Counted from the first letter of the stretch, positions 19,201 to 27,847 are shown. The stretch is DNA of 64,000 nucleotides from Azospirillum soli (GCF_017876165.1 NZ_JAGINQ010000010.1:124001-188000), one strand, 5' to 3'. Numbers and translations are program-made. Notes: generated by a model not told the origin, from the sequence alone.

Positions 19201-19385
19201 CGCTGGCGCGCAGCGCCTTCTGGGGTCCCATGGCGGTGGCGATCATGGGCGGCCTGACGGGTGCGACCGTGCTGACGATCTTCTTCCTGCCGGCGCTCTA
19301 CGCCGCGTGGTTCCGCGTGACGGCGCCGGAGCGGGAAGAGGCGGAGCAAGGCATGCCGGATGGGGTGCCGCACCCGGCGGAGTGA
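16257..19385 (+). CDS. RND efflux transporter, AcrB/HAE-like
   Basis: Proton-driven trimeric inner-membrane exporter of 1042 residues, the full family length. It has a transmembrane helix at about 14-34, a large periplasmic loop (PGATAREVEQFVTDRIEKKL), the helix 4 proton-relay pair in LGLLVDDAIIAVE (Asp406-Asp407), a second periplasmic loop and a C-terminal helix bundle (GVIALAGIIMRNSVILVDQI). A short His-rich stretch, HNGHSDHEHD, lies in the mid-protein loop. No outer-membrane TolC-like gene follows, so the pump must borrow a channel encoded elsewhere. Drugs, solvents or fatty acids are all possible substrates. Confidence 0.93.
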   Translation: MSRPNRGNLSAWALSHRTLVLFFILASVLAGALAYKNLGRAEDPSFTFKVMTIRTEWPGATAREVEQFVTDRIEKKLEEVPYYDFARSYSKPGESVIFLQLKDSTPPRKVADLWYQTRKKVGDIRHTLPEGVIGPSFNDEFGDVYSAIYAFMGEDFTPAQLKKVAEDVRARLLRIKDVEKVDLIGQQDERIYVEISSQRLASFGLPVEAVIQALQRENAVAAAGDVDTGSQKVFVRVDLGIDTAEEVRAIPVESGGRMLTIGDVAEVKRGYVEPRRYTMRHNGREAVGLGVVMAKGGNVLHVGEALKAEMAKVETGLPVGLEVAQVADQPNVVEHSVGEFMKSLAEALGIVILVSLVSLGWRTGIVVALAVPLVLALTLVAMQILGIDLHRISLGALIIALGLLVDDAIIAVEMMVVKMEQGWDRLKAGAYAYTSTAFPMLTGTIVTAAGFVPVGLAASAAGEYTNAIFWVVGLSLLLSWVVAVIFTPYLGYILLPKPKHVAGHNGHSDHEHDIYNTRGYRILRAMVRACVRARWVTIGVTVAAFVASLVGFGFVQQQFFPSASRPELLVDIRLAEGSSFDATSAEVRKLEKLLGDDPNVDYWVAYTGGGSPRFYLPLDQQLQNSNFAQFMVMTKGLEEREHVMAALEKRLETAFPAARVRISRLENGPPVGYPVQFRVTGEDPNTIRKIAYDLRDRMRAHPNMANVHLDWDELSKRVRLEVDTAKARALGVSKQDLSNALQLLLNGLPITQYREGTELIGVVLRTTPDERLDLSRIGQLNIPTGKGAAVPLSQVATVKYELEEPVLWRRARETTMTVKGDVTGGVQAPVVSTQLDAELNALRATLPEGYAIAMGGAIEESAKGQDSINAMLPLMLLIMVATLMIQLQSFSRVIMVLLTAPLGLIGVTASLLLFNLPFGFVAMLGVIALAGIIMRNSVILVDQIEQDVRLGRSRWDGIIEATVRRARPIALTAAAAILAMIPLARSAFWGPMAVAIMGGLTGATVLTIFFLPALYAAWFRVTAPEREEAEQGMPDGVPHPAE

Positions 19386-19446
19386 GCATGGAGGCTGAAT
19401 CCTCGCCCGCCCTTGGGACGGACCGGGGAGATCGTCGAGGGCGTCC

Positions 19447-19779
19447 CTACAGCACCGGCCCTTCAAACCAATGCCGCCCCTGGCGGTCCTCGACCTCGAT
19501 CACCCACACGTCCGGGTCGTAGCGGGTCTGGCGGGCGATGTAGGCGTCGGCGGTGGCCTCGTCCACCGGGTCGGGGCCGGTGCCGCGCGACCAGCGCAGC
19601 CGCTCCTCGTCGCGCACCTGGACCAGCACGCTGAAGGTTCGATCCAACCGGTTCAGCTTCAGGATGACCGTGCCGCGGCTGGGATCGCCCTTGCGCAGCA
19701 CCATCATCGTCACGCCCTCGGCGTCGGCGGCGCGGATGTGCGCCATGACCCAGAGATGCGTCGGCAGCCGGTCGTCCAT
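19447..19779 (-). CDS. DUF1491 family protein
   Basis: 110-residue small protein starting MDDRLPTHLWVMAHIRAADA and ending WVIEVEDRQGRHWFEGPVL, which I recognise as the alphaproteobacterial DUF1491 family. It has no signal peptide or membrane segment. The ATG at 19779 follows a GGAGG site. It is convergent with the RND pump gene and divergent from the TPR gene 57 bp away. Function is unknown. Confidence 0.75.
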   Translation of the reverse strand: MDDRLPTHLWVMAHIRAADAEGVTMMVLRKGDPSRGTVILKLNRLDRTFSVLVQVRDEERLRWSRGTGPDPVDEATADAYIARQTRYDPDVWVIEVEDRQGRHWFEGPVL

Positions 19780-19836
19780 GAAACCTCCGGTGATTGAGGG
19801 CTCGCCACGGCCGCGCCCCCGATGTAGACAGGACCC

Positions 19837-21255
19837 ATGGCGACTCTCCTGGACGCTCTCGACGCCGCCGTCAACCACCACATGGCCGGGCGGCTTGACG
19901 ACGCCGCGCGGCTGTACCGGCTCGTCCTGGCCGTAGAGCCGGCGCAGCCCGACGCCCTGCATCTGCTCGGCGTGCTGGAGGCGCAACGCGGCACACATGA
20001 GGCGGCGGTCCCCCTCATCACCCGGTCCGTTCGCCTGCGGCCCGAGGCGGGGCAGCCCTGGGCGCATTTGGGCGGCGCACTGCACGCGTTGCGCCGCTCC
20101 GACGAGGCCGCCGCCGCGCTGACCCGCGCCCTGACGCTCGACCCGGCGCAGAGCGACGCGCTGGACAATCTCGGCGCCGCGCTGCACGCGCTGGCCCAAT
20201 ACACGGCGGCGCGGGCGTGGCTGATCCGCGCCGAAAGGATGCGGCCCGGCCATCCGGAAACACTGCTCAACCTTGGCACCGTGCTGCGTGACCTGCGCCG
20301 TTTCGCGGAAGCCGAGGCCTGCTTCGACGCGGCCATCGCCCGCCGGCCGAACCACGCCAACGCCCATCTGGCGCGCGCCGTCGGGCGGCTGGTCCAGGGC
20401 GACCTCCTCGCCGGCTGGGACGAGTTCGAATGGCGCTGGCGCCGCTTCCCCACCCCGCCCTGGGCCGGCGAACCACTGGATGGCCGAACCATCCTGCTGC
20501 ACGCCGAACAGGGCTTCGGCGACGCCATCCAGTTCGCACGCTACGCCCCGCTGGTGGCGCGCGCCGGCGGGCGCGTGATCCTGGAGGTCCACCCGCTGCT
20601 GTCCCGCCTGATCGGCACGCTGGGGCCGGAGGTGCAGGTCGTAGAGCGCGGACCGGAACCGCCGCCGCACGACCTCCACTGCCCGCTGATGAGCCTGCCG
20701 CGCGCCTTCCGCACCGATCTGGCGACGATCCCGGCTGCCCGCTCCTACCTGTCGGCCGATCCCGGCGACATCGCCCGCCAGCGCGCCCGTATGGAAGAAG
20801 GTGATGGCCTGCGCGTCGGCCTCGTCTGGGCCGGCAATCCGAAACACCGCAACGACCGCAACCGCTCCATCCCGCCCGACCGGCTACGCCCGCTGCTGGC
20901 GGTGCCGGGGGTGCGCTTCTTCAGCCTGCAAGTCGGCGACGCGCGCGACGCCTTGCCGGACGGGGTGACCGACCTGATCAATGGGGTACACGACTTCGCC
21001 GACACGGCGGCGATCCTGGCAAACCTTGACCTTCTCATCGCGGTGGATACGGCGACCATCCATCTGGCCGGGGCGCTCGGCGTGCCGGCGTGGCTGCTGC
21101 TGCCCTTCGCGCCGGATTGGCGCTGGCTGCTCGACCGGGGGGACACGCCCTGGTACCCCAGCTTGCGCCTCTATCGCCAGCCGCGCCCGGACGACTGGGA
21201 CACGGCGCTCGCCACCGCCGCCGCCGTCCTGCGGGCCATGACGGCGAGGCGATAG
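19837..21255 (+). CDS. TPR protein fused to glycosyltransferase 9-like domain
   Basis: 472-residue protein. The first 200 or so residues are tandem tetratricopeptide repeats with the expected small/large pattern (AVNHHMAGRLDDAARLYRLV, DNLGAALHALAQYTAARAWL, NLGTVLRDLRRFAEAEACFD). The C-terminal half resembles the ADP-heptose/GT9-like module often joined to TPRs: HAEQGFGDAIQFARY, LRVGLVWAGNPKHRNDRNRS, and DLLIAVDTATIHLAGALGVP. In this family the TPRs are thought to bind protein or glycan partners, and many members lie near flagellin glycosylation or polysaccharide genes; no such genes are adjacent here. No signal peptide. The acceptor is unknown. Confidence 0.85.
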   Translation: MATLLDALDAAVNHHMAGRLDDAARLYRLVLAVEPAQPDALHLLGVLEAQRGTHEAAVPLITRSVRLRPEAGQPWAHLGGALHALRRSDEAAAALTRALTLDPAQSDALDNLGAALHALAQYTAARAWLIRAERMRPGHPETLLNLGTVLRDLRRFAEAEACFDAAIARRPNHANAHLARAVGRLVQGDLLAGWDEFEWRWRRFPTPPWAGEPLDGRTILLHAEQGFGDAIQFARYAPLVARAGGRVILEVHPLLSRLIGTLGPEVQVVERGPEPPPHDLHCPLMSLPRAFRTDLATIPAARSYLSADPGDIARQRARMEEGDGLRVGLVWAGNPKHRNDRNRSIPPDRLRPLLAVPGVRFFSLQVGDARDALPDGVTDLINGVHDFADTAAILANLDLLIAVDTATIHLAGALGVPAWLLLPFAPDWRWLLDRGDTPWYPSLRLYRQPRPDDWDTALATAAAVLRAMTARR

Positions 21256-21262
21256 CGGCGGC

Positions 21263-22168
21263 TTACGCCTGCTTGGCGTCGATGATGCCGCGACGGATGG
21301 CGCGGGTCTTGGTGAAGTGGTCCTGAAGCTGGTCGCCCTCGCCCCAGCGGATGGCGCGCTGAAGGGCGGTCAGATCCTCCGTGAAGCGCTGGAGGATCTC
21401 CAGCACGGCTTCTCGGTTGTTCAGGAACACGTCGCGCCACATCACCGGGTCGCTCGCCGCGATGCGGGTGAAGTCGCGGAAGCCGCCAGCCGAGAACTTG
21501 ATGACCTCGGACTTGGTGTCGTCCTCAAGGTCGGAGGCGGTGCCGACGATGGTGTAGGCGATCAGGTGCGGCAGGTGCGAGGTGATGGCGAGCACGCGGT
21601 CGTGATGGTTCGCGTCCATGATCTCGACCGTCGAGCCGAGGCGGCGCCACAGCTCGGTCACCTTCTCCACGGCGTCCTTATGAGCGCCGGGGGGCGGGGT
21701 CAGGATGCACCAGCGCCCGTCGAACAGGGTGGCGAAGCCGGCCTCGGGGCCGGAATGCTCGGTGCCCGCGACCGGGTGGCCGGGGATCAGATGCACGCCG
21801 TCCGGAATGTGCGGGCCGATGTCGCGCAGCACCGCCTGCTTCACCGAGCCGACGTCGGTGACGATGGCGCCGGGACGCAGGTGCGGGCCGATAAGTTCGC
21901 CCACCTCGGCGAAGCTGCCGACCGGCGTGGCGAGGATCACGAGGTCGGCGCTGTCCAGCGCCTCGCCCAGATTGGTGGTCGCCCGCTCGACGATGCCCAA
22001 CTCCATCGCCTTGGCGCAGTGCGCCGCGCTGCGGTCGGCGCAGACGACGTGCCTCGCCACCCCATAATGGCTGAGCGCCCGCGCCAGGGAGGAGCCGATC
22101 AGGCCGATGCCGACGATGGCAACGCGGTCGAACAGGGGGGCGCCCGGGGACGTGGCGGTGTCGCTCAT
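21263..22168 (-). CDS. tyrC: Prephenate/arogenate dehydrogenase
   Basis: NAD(P)-dependent oxidative decarboxylation of prephenate or arogenate, leading to tyrosine. 301 residues. The N-terminal Rossmann domain has VAIVGIGLIGSSLARAL; the catalytic-type His region is HLIPGHPVAGTEHSGPEAGF and ITSHLPHLIAYT follows in the helical domain. There is no ACT domain and no fused chorismate mutase. ATG 22168 is chosen, giving MSDTATSPGAPLFDRVAIVG. It is third in the minus-strand string chorismate mutase, hisC, tyrC, separated from hisC by 164 bp that contain a hairpin. TyrC versus TyrA naming depends on substrate preference, which the sequence does not settle. Confidence 0.9.
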   Translation of the reverse strand: MSDTATSPGAPLFDRVAIVGIGLIGSSLARALSHYGVARHVVCADRSAAHCAKAMELGIVERATTNLGEALDSADLVILATPVGSFAEVGELIGPHLRPGAIVTDVGSVKQAVLRDIGPHIPDGVHLIPGHPVAGTEHSGPEAGFATLFDGRWCILTPPPGAHKDAVEKVTELWRRLGSTVEIMDANHHDRVLAITSHLPHLIAYTIVGTASDLEDDTKSEVIKFSAGGFRDFTRIAASDPVMWRDVFLNNREAVLEILQRFTEDLTALQRAIRWGEGDQLQDHFTKTRAIRRGIIDAKQA

Positions 22169-22273
22169 GATGGGGTACCGACTGCGGATGGAGGTTTGCG
22201 AAACGCTCCGCTTTAAACCACCAAGGCCGCGTGGGACCAAGCGAAAGTTTGCCGCGCACCCGAGCCGAAACAG

Positions 22274-22303
22274 CATCGGGCCGCCCCGAAGGACGGCCCG
22301 ATG
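22274..22303 (-). terminator. Hairpin between hisC and tyrC, possible terminator
   Basis: A perfect 10-bp stem, CATCGGGCCG with CGGCCCGATG, and a 10-base loop. On the minus strand it lies after hisC and before tyrC. Only CTGTTT follows, so termination may be weak or partial, and the hairpin could instead tune tyrC expression. Confidence 0.45.
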
Positions 22304-22332
22304 TCTTGTACACCGTGTGATCGATTGGCCGC

Positions 22333-23424
22333 TTACGCCGCCAGGAAGTCCTTCAGCGCCGTCACCACCTCGCGCATTTCGGCTTCGGTGCCGATGGTCA
22401 CGCGCAGGCAGCTCGGCAGGCCGTAGGCGGGCATCTGGCGGACCAGGATGCCGCGCCCCTTCAGGAACTGGCGGGCCGCCTCGGCGTCGTCCTTGCCGGG
22501 CTTCTGGCCGGCGAAGTCCACCAGGATGAAGTTGGTCACGCTGGGGTGCGTCTTCAGGCCGAGGCCGTGGACTTCACCCGCGAACCACTCCCGCCACTGC
22601 TCGTTGTGGGCGCGGGAGCGTTCCAGGAACTCGCTGTCCTCGATGGCCGCGACGCCGGCCGCCTGGGCCGCCGCCGAGACGTTGAAGGGGCCGCGCACGC
22701 GGTTCAGCACGTCGGCGATAGCCGCCGGGCAGTAGGCCCAGCCGAGACGCAGGGAGCCCAGCGCGAAGATCTTCGAGAAGGTGCGGGTCATCACCACGTT
22801 GGGGTGACGGTCCACCAGCTCCTGACCCGCCGAATAGTCGTTGCTGTTCATGTACTCGGCGTAGGCCGCGTCGATGACCAGGATGACGTTGGACGGCAGG
22901 CCGGCGTGCAGGCGGGCCATCTCCTCGGCGGTGATGTAGCTGCCGGTCGGGTTGTTCGGGTTGGCGACGAAGACCAGCTTAGTGCGCGGCGTCACGCGGG
23001 CCAGTAGCTTGTCCACGTCGGTGGTCAGGTTCGTTTCCGGCGCCTTGACCGGGGTGGCGCCGACCGACTTGGCGCCGATCGGGTACATGAGGAAGCCGTG
23101 CTCGGTGTAGAGCACCTCGTCGCCCGGACCGGCGTAGGCGCGGATCAGCAGGCTGATGAGTTCGTCGGAGCCGGCGCCGCAGACGATGCGCTCCGCGTCC
23201 AGGGCGAAGCGGTTGGCGATGGCCTTGCGCAGCGCCGTCGAGCCGCCGTCGGGGTAGCGGTGCAGTTCGCCCGCGACGCGCTGGTACGCCTCCATGGCGC
23301 GGGCGCTGGGGCCGAGCGCGCCTTCGTTGGAGGCGAGGCGGATGTGCCCCGCGTGCTCGCCGCCGACATAGGGGGCGATATCGAGGATCCCCGGACGAGG
23401 AACCGGGCCATTCGACTGGGTCAT
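22333..23424 (-). CDS. hisC: Histidinol-phosphate / aromatic aminotransferase
   Basis: PLP-dependent class I/II aminotransferase of 363 residues. Visible are the substrate-binding RLASNEGALGPS, the Asn/Tyr region FVANPNNPTGSYI, DAAYAEYMNSNDY, and the PLP lysine region MTRTFSKIFALGSLRLGWAY. It starts 6 bp after the chorismate mutase stop and lies before prephenate dehydrogenase. In this context HisC-type enzymes commonly transaminate prephenate or phenylpyruvate and hydroxyphenylpyruvate as well as imidazole acetol phosphate. The product may serve both histidine and aromatic synthesis; a second copy elsewhere cannot be excluded. Confidence 0.92.
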   Translation of the reverse strand: MTQSNGPVPRPGILDIAPYVGGEHAGHIRLASNEGALGPSARAMEAYQRVAGELHRYPDGGSTALRKAIANRFALDAERIVCGAGSDELISLLIRAYAGPGDEVLYTEHGFLMYPIGAKSVGATPVKAPETNLTTDVDKLLARVTPRTKLVFVANPNNPTGSYITAEEMARLHAGLPSNVILVIDAAYAEYMNSNDYSAGQELVDRHPNVVMTRTFSKIFALGSLRLGWAYCPAAIADVLNRVRGPFNVSAAAQAAGVAAIEDSEFLERSRAHNEQWREWFAGEVHGLGLKTHPSVTNFILVDFAGQKPGKDDAEAARQFLKGRGILVRQMPAYGLPSCLRVTIGTEAEMREVVTALKDFLAA

Positions 23425-23430
23425 GACAGA

Positions 23431-24342
23431 TCAGGCCTTGCGGGCGTCGTTGGACAGGTGAAGCGGGACGGCGTAGCCGCCCACGATGTTGACCCGCACC
23501 GGGATCTCGCCCAGCCGCTCGGCGAAGGCGGACAGGCGCGGGTCGGTGTGATCGACGAAGTCGGCGATCTCCACCAGATGGATGGACGGACCGGACAGGT
23601 CCCTGGCGTGCCAGGTGCAAAAGCCGGTCGGCGGCAGGCCGCAGGCCTCCAGATGGTCCTTCAGCCGGCCGCGGCTGAGGTCGTGGCCGAGCTCGACGCC
23701 GAGCAGCGTGCGGTCGTCGCCGGTCGGCTCGTGCGGGACCAGCGCGATGGCCAGCGCGTCGCGGTCCTCGCCACGGGCGTTGCCGCGCGCCCCGAAGGGC
23801 AGCCGGGCCACGACCCGGGGCGTGCGCGCGTCGGACGACAGCAGGAACCGCCACCAGGGATCGCCGTCGTCCTCCGCCGGGTAGGGAACCACGCCGACGG
23901 TGGCCGTCCCCTCCGACACCGCGCGGATGGCGGCGACCGGGGTGTTCACGGCGGTCATGGCGACGAAGCTGCCGTAATGGTCGCGCGCCACGTCCCAGAA
24001 GCCGCGCCGATCCTCCGGCGCGTAGACGGCGACGGCGAAGGGCCCCTGAAGGCGGGTCAGCGCGGTGATCATCTCGCGCCAGATTCGCACGATCACGGCC
24101 GCCGGGAAGGAGCCGGCGTGACGCGCCATCAGGCGGCGCAGGATCACCGCCTCGCGCGCCGGGCGCAGATAGATGGACTGGGCGTTGGCGTGGGGGTCCG
24201 CCTGCCCCTTGGCGGCGCCGATCCGCTCCGCCACCGACGCGCGGCGCATCAGCAGGTCGTGGATCGCATCGTCGATGTGATCGATCTCGCGGCGCAGGTC
24301 GTCGAGGGGAGACTTGGGCGGGGGCATGGGGCGGGAGACCAT
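23431..24342 (-). CDS. Chorismate mutase with prephenate-dehydratase-like C-terminal region
   Basis: 303 residues. Residues about 10-95 form an AroQ-type chorismate mutase ([52 protein letters not shown]). The remainder looks like a diverged prephenate dehydratase core ([19 protein letters not shown]) followed by an ACT-like end ([19 protein letters not shown]). The Thr-Arg-Phe motif expected in active dehydratases is not visible, so dehydratase activity is doubtful. It heads the string to hisC and tyrC. The start could be ATG 24342 or 24327; neither has a clear ribosome site. Confidence 0.82.
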   Translation of the reverse strand: MVSRPMPPPKSPLDDLRREIDHIDDAIHDLLMRRASVAERIGAAKGQADPHANAQSIYLRPAREAVILRRLMARHAGSFPAAVIVRIWREMITALTRLQGPFAVAVYAPEDRRGFWDVARDHYGSFVAMTAVNTPVAAIRAVSEGTATVGVVPYPAEDDGDPWWRFLLSSDARTPRVVARLPFGARGNARGEDRDALAIALVPHEPTGDDRTLLGVELGHDLSRGRLKDHLEACGLPPTGFCTWHARDLSGPSIHLVEIADFVDHTDPRLSAFAERLGEIPVRVNIVGGYAVPLHLSNDARKA

Positions 24343-24426
24343 CGAAATCGGGCCAGCGAAAACCGGGCCGGCGAAAACTCAGCCGGATAGTAGTAGTCCG
24401 CATGCTCCCTAAAATCAAAGAAAACG

Positions 24427-24456
24427 TTGACACCCCCAAGCCTTGCTCCGTAGCTA
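24427..24456 (+). promoter_or_regulatory. Sigma-70 promoter of metX-metW
   Basis: A perfect TTGACA at 24427-24432 lies 18 bp before TAGCTA at 24451-24456, about 36 bp upstream of the metX start codon. It is one of the clearest promoters in the window. Confidence 0.65.
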
Positions 24457-24491
24457 TACGCTCCCTGTGTCCGGAGGCCTTGCAAACCGCC

Positions 24492-25691
24492 ATGTCCGCG
24501 CCGAAACCCGCCGTCGTCGCGCCTGCCGACGCTGGGTCCTTGCCCGGCCACCGCGTCACGCTCGGCGTCGATCGGCCGATGCGGCTCGACAGCGGGGCGG
24601 AGCTGGGTCCCTTCGAGGTCGCCTACCAGACCTACGGAACGCTGAACGCCGACCGTTCCAACGCCATCCTGATCTGCCACGCGCTGACCGGCGACCATTA
24701 CGTGCTGGACCAGCACCCAGTCACCGGCAAGTCCGGCTGGTGGGAGATGCTGGTCGGTCCCGGCAGGCCGGTGGACACCGACCGCTATTTCGTCATCTGC
24801 TCCAACGTCATCGGCGGCTGCATGGGCTCGACCGGTCCGAAGGAGATTGACCCGGCGACCGGCAAGCCCTACGGCCTGAACTTCCCGGTCATCACCATCG
24901 GCGACATGGTCCGCGCGCAGAAGCTGCTGGTCGAGCATCTGGGCATCGAGCAACTGTTCTGCGTGATCGGTGGGTCCATGGGCGGCATGCAGGTGCTGCA
25001 ATGGGCGGTCGCTTATCCCGAGTCCGTGTTCGCGGCGGTGCCCATCGCCACGGCGGCGCGCCATTCCGCGCAGAACATCGCCTTCCACGAGGTCGGCCGC
25101 CAGGCGATCATGGCCGATCCGGACTGGGCCGGCGGCAACTACCTGCTGGAGGGCACGCGCCCCCACCGGGGACTGGCGGTGGCGCGCATGGCCGCGCACA
25201 TCACCTATCTGTCGGAGCCGGCGCTGCACCGCAAGTTCGGCCGCAACCTGCAGAACCGGCAGTCCTTCACCTACGGTTTCGACGCCGATTTCCAGGTGGA
25301 AAGCTACCTGCGCCACCAGGGCATCACCTTCGTGGAGCGGTTCGACGCCAACAGCTACCTCTACATCACGCGGGCGATGGACTATTTCGATTTGGCCGGG
25401 GACCACGGCGGGTCGCTGCCCAACGCCTTCCGTAAGGACGGGCGCGGCACGCCGGTGCGCTTCTGCCTCGCCAGCTTCTCCAGCGACTGGCTGTTCCCGA
25501 CCTCGGAATCGCGGGCCATCGTGCACGCGCTGAACGCGGTCGCCGCCAACGTCAGCTTCGTGGAAATCCAGACCGACAAGGGCCACGACGCCTTCCTGCT
25601 GGACGAGCCGGAGTTCCATCAGGTGGTCCGCGGCTTCCTGGAGGGCTGCGCCGAGCACCGGGGCCTGACCGCCCGCCGGCGCGCCCCCTGA
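24492..25691 (+). CDS. metX: Homoserine O-acyltransferase (acetyl or succinyl)
   Basis: First committed step of methionine synthesis: acylation of homoserine. 399 residues, alpha/beta hydrolase fold. The nucleophile elbow is [17 protein letters not shown], with Asp and His of the triad around [10 protein letters not shown] and [15 protein letters not shown]. Early strands read [20 protein letters not shown]. The ATG at 24492 follows a GGAG. metW starts 16 bp after the stop, the known alphaproteobacterial metX-metW pairing. Acetyl versus succinyl specificity cannot be decided from what I see. Confidence 0.95.
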   Translation: MSAPKPAVVAPADAGSLPGHRVTLGVDRPMRLDSGAELGPFEVAYQTYGTLNADRSNAILICHALTGDHYVLDQHPVTGKSGWWEMLVGPGRPVDTDRYFVICSNVIGGCMGSTGPKEIDPATGKPYGLNFPVITIGDMVRAQKLLVEHLGIEQLFCVIGGSMGGMQVLQWAVAYPESVFAAVPIATAARHSAQNIAFHEVGRQAIMADPDWAGGNYLLEGTRPHRGLAVARMAAHITYLSEPALHRKFGRNLQNRQSFTYGFDADFQVESYLRHQGITFVERFDANSYLYITRAMDYFDLAGDHGGSLPNAFRKDGRGTPVRFCLASFSSDWLFPTSESRAIVHALNAVAANVSFVEIQTDKGHDAFLLDEPEFHQVVRGFLEGCAEHRGLTARRRAP

Positions 25692-25707
25692 CACGAGTGC
25701 AGCAACG

Positions 25708-26373
25708 ATGAGCCCCCTCGACGACAGCAGCGCCGCCTCCGTCCGCACCATCAGTGGGAACGGCAACGGCAACGGCATCCGCTTCGACCTGAAGCTGATC
25801 GCCGAGATGGTCGAGCCGGGCAGCCGCGTGCTGGACGTCGGCTGCGGCGATGGGACCCTGCTGGCCTTCCTCAACCGCGAGAAGGGCGTGGACGGGCGCG
25901 GGATCGAGCTGTCCATGGATGGCGTGCACCAGTGCGTGGCGCAGGGCCTGTCGGTGATCCAGGGCGACGCCGAGACGGACCTGAAGGACTATCCGGCCGA
26001 TGCCTTCGACTATGTGGTCCTCAGCCAGACGCTTCAGGCCATGCGGCAACCGCGCACGGTGCTGGAGAACCTGACGCGCATCGGCCGGCGCGCCATCGTG
26101 TCGGTGCCGAACTTCGGCTACTGGCGCATCCGCCTGCAACTGCTGCTGACCGGCCGCATGCCGGTGACGGAGAAGCTTGGCTACCAGTGGTGGGAAACGC
26201 CCAACATCCACTTCTGCACGATCAAGGATTTCGTGACCCTGACCGAGGAAATGGGCATCCGGATCGAGCGCTGCATGATCGTGGACCGCGTCGGCCGCGT
26301 GACCGGGCACGCCCATTCGGGCTTCGCCAACCTGCTGGGCGAACAGGGCGTGTTCCTGTTGCGCCGGGGGTGA
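25708..26373 (+). CDS. metW: Methionine biosynthesis protein MetW
   Basis: 221-residue SAM-dependent-methyltransferase-like protein that partners MetX in methionine synthesis. SAM motif I is GSRVLDVGCGDGTLLAFL, followed by the signature region ERCMIVDRVGR and the conserved PNFGYWRIRLQLLLTGRMPV with WWETPNIHFCTI. It is coupled to metX by a 16-bp gap. An unusual N-terminal run of Gly-Asn repeats (SGNGNGNGIRFD) precedes the domain. Confidence 0.95.
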   Translation: MSPLDDSSAASVRTISGNGNGNGIRFDLKLIAEMVEPGSRVLDVGCGDGTLLAFLNREKGVDGRGIELSMDGVHQCVAQGLSVIQGDAETDLKDYPADAFDYVVLSQTLQAMRQPRTVLENLTRIGRRAIVSVPNFGYWRIRLQLLLTGRMPVTEKLGYQWWETPNIHFCTIKDFVTLTEEMGIRIERCMIVDRVGRVTGHAHSGFANLLGEQGVFLLRRG

Positions 26374-26448
26374 GACAACGGGCTGAGGCAACCCGTCCGG
26401 GGTTCGGGGTGTTTAAGGGCAAGGTCTTCGAAACGGGAGCTTTGCACC

Positions 26449-26973
26449 ATGCGTATCGCCGCCGCCCTTCTGGCACCCTTCCTCATCGTGGGGGCGGCTT
26501 CCGCCCAGACCACCGGCGCCCAGAACACCGCCCCGGCTCCGGCGGCGGATCAGGCGCCCCTGATGACCGCTCCTCGCCCCGACGACACGCCGACCACCGA
26601 CCCGACCAAATCCCAGGAGGGCGTCAGCGGCGCCGCCCCGTCGGATGAAATGCAGAAGGCGGCGCCCTCCGTCGCCTACAACCCGCGCGGACTGACCACC
26701 GCCGAGGCCCGGACACTGATCGGCAAGGAGTTGCGGACCCGCGACGGCCAGACCGGCGGCGCCATCCGCGACTTCACGCTGAGCGGGGACGACGGGCCGG
26801 TGGACCGTGTGGTGGTGGAGTCCGGCGCGAAGCTGGTCTCGTTGCCCGCCGACATGCTGCGCGTGGACACGGGCGGTGGCGGCGCGACGGTCGATGTGCC
26901 GCAGGCGGCTCTGACCTCCGCGCCGGAATACACCTACAGGGACGGCGAGAAGACGCTGGTCGGGAAGCCTTAG
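26449..26973 (+). CDS. Exported PRC-barrel domain protein
   Basis: 174 residues. It has a cleavable signal peptide (MRIAAALLAPFLIVGAASAQ) and then a Pro/Thr/Asp-rich linker (about 21-75). The C-terminal domain (GLTTAEARTLIGKELRTRDG, IRDFTLSGDDGPVDRVVVES) fits the PRC-barrel type. Such periplasmic proteins are common in Rhodospirillales and their role is unclear. It is 75 bp downstream of metW and convergent with an SDR gene. Confidence 0.75.
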   Translation: MRIAAALLAPFLIVGAASAQTTGAQNTAPAPAADQAPLMTAPRPDDTPTTDPTKSQEGVSGAAPSDEMQKAAPSVAYNPRGLTTAEARTLIGKELRTRDGQTGGAIRDFTLSGDDGPVDRVVVESGAKLVSLPADMLRVDTGGGGATVDVPQAALTSAPEYTYRDGEKTLVGKP

Positions 26974-26999
26974 ATCTCACGTACGGCTTCAGCCCGGGC

Positions 27000-27749
27000 T
27001 TACTTGACGGCGGCGTTTCCTCCGTCGGCGAAGAGGGCCGATCCGGCTACGAAGCTCCCCATGGGACCGGCGAGGAACAGCGCTGCCTGCGCTATTTCCT
27101 CGGGCTGCGCTATCCGCTTCAGCGCGTGCAGTCCAGCGGCCCATTCCTTTTGCGCGCTGTCTCCGGCCATCGCGGTGTCGACCCCGCCGGGAAGCAGCGC
27201 GTTCGCCCGGATGCCGTGGCCGGCATAGTCGGCGGTGAGGCCCTTCACTAGCCCCATGAGGCCGGCTTTCGCGGCGGCATAGGCCGCCATGCCGGGAAGG
27301 CCGACGCTGGTTCCCACGAAGCTCGACGTGACGATGATCGAACCGCCGCCCCGATCGAGCATGGCGGGAACCTGACTGCGCGCACCAAGGAAGGCCGCCG
27401 TCAGATTGATCGACAGGACCTGCTGCCATTCCATCGGCGTGATCGCCGCAAGCGGTTTGAGGGGACCGACGGTTCCCGCGTTGTTGAAAGCGATGTCGAG
27501 CCCTCCGAATTCCTTCAGCGCGGTCTCGACCAGTTCCTCATGCGTGTCCGCTTCGGCGACATCTCCGGCCACCGCCCGCGCACGGCCGCCGGCGGCCTTG
27601 ATCGCCGCAACGGCTTTGTCCAAAGCGGCGCCGGTCCGCGCGTTGACGACCACGGCGGCCCCTTCTGACGCGAACAGCTTTGCCGTCGCGAGGCCGATCC
27701 CGGCGGACGCGCCCGTAACGATGGCCACCTTGTCTTGCAGCATGGGCAT
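27000..27749 (-). CDS. SDR family oxidoreductase
   Basis: Classical short-chain dehydrogenase, 249 residues, cytosolic. NAD(P) motif TGASAGIGLATA, NNAG at about 90, catalytic Ser in IVTSSFVG, YxxxK as YAAAKAG, and C-terminal SALFADGGNAAVK. ATG 27749 follows GGAGAG. Cofactor preference is probably NADPH, because Asn-Ala-Arg-Thr rather than Asp follows the second strand. The substrate is unknown; it could be a 3-oxoacyl or sugar/alcohol dehydrogenase. It stands alone between convergent and same-strand neighbours. Confidence 0.88.
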   Translation of the reverse strand: MPMLQDKVAIVTGASAGIGLATAKLFASEGAAVVVNARTGAALDKAVAAIKAAGGRARAVAGDVAEADTHEELVETALKEFGGLDIAFNNAGTVGPLKPLAAITPMEWQQVLSINLTAAFLGARSQVPAMLDRGGGSIIVTSSFVGTSVGLPGMAAYAAAKAGLMGLVKGLTADYAGHGIRANALLPGGVDTAMAGDSAQKEWAAGLHALKRIAQPEEIAQAALFLAGPMGSFVAGSALFADGGNAAVK

Positions 27750-27847
27750 TGCTTCTCTCCTCGGTTGGATGAGCATGCCTAAGCAACTCGGTAGATGTCC
27801 GACACCCGATTCTTGCTACGCAGGGGTGTTTGCCCGGTATCCGGCCT

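Noticed and set aside
16137..19466. Very long open frame on the minus strand opposite the RND pump
   Set aside because: It is the antisense of an undoubted gene, with composition full of His, Arg, Gly and Gln and no domain; long shadows are usual at this G+C content.
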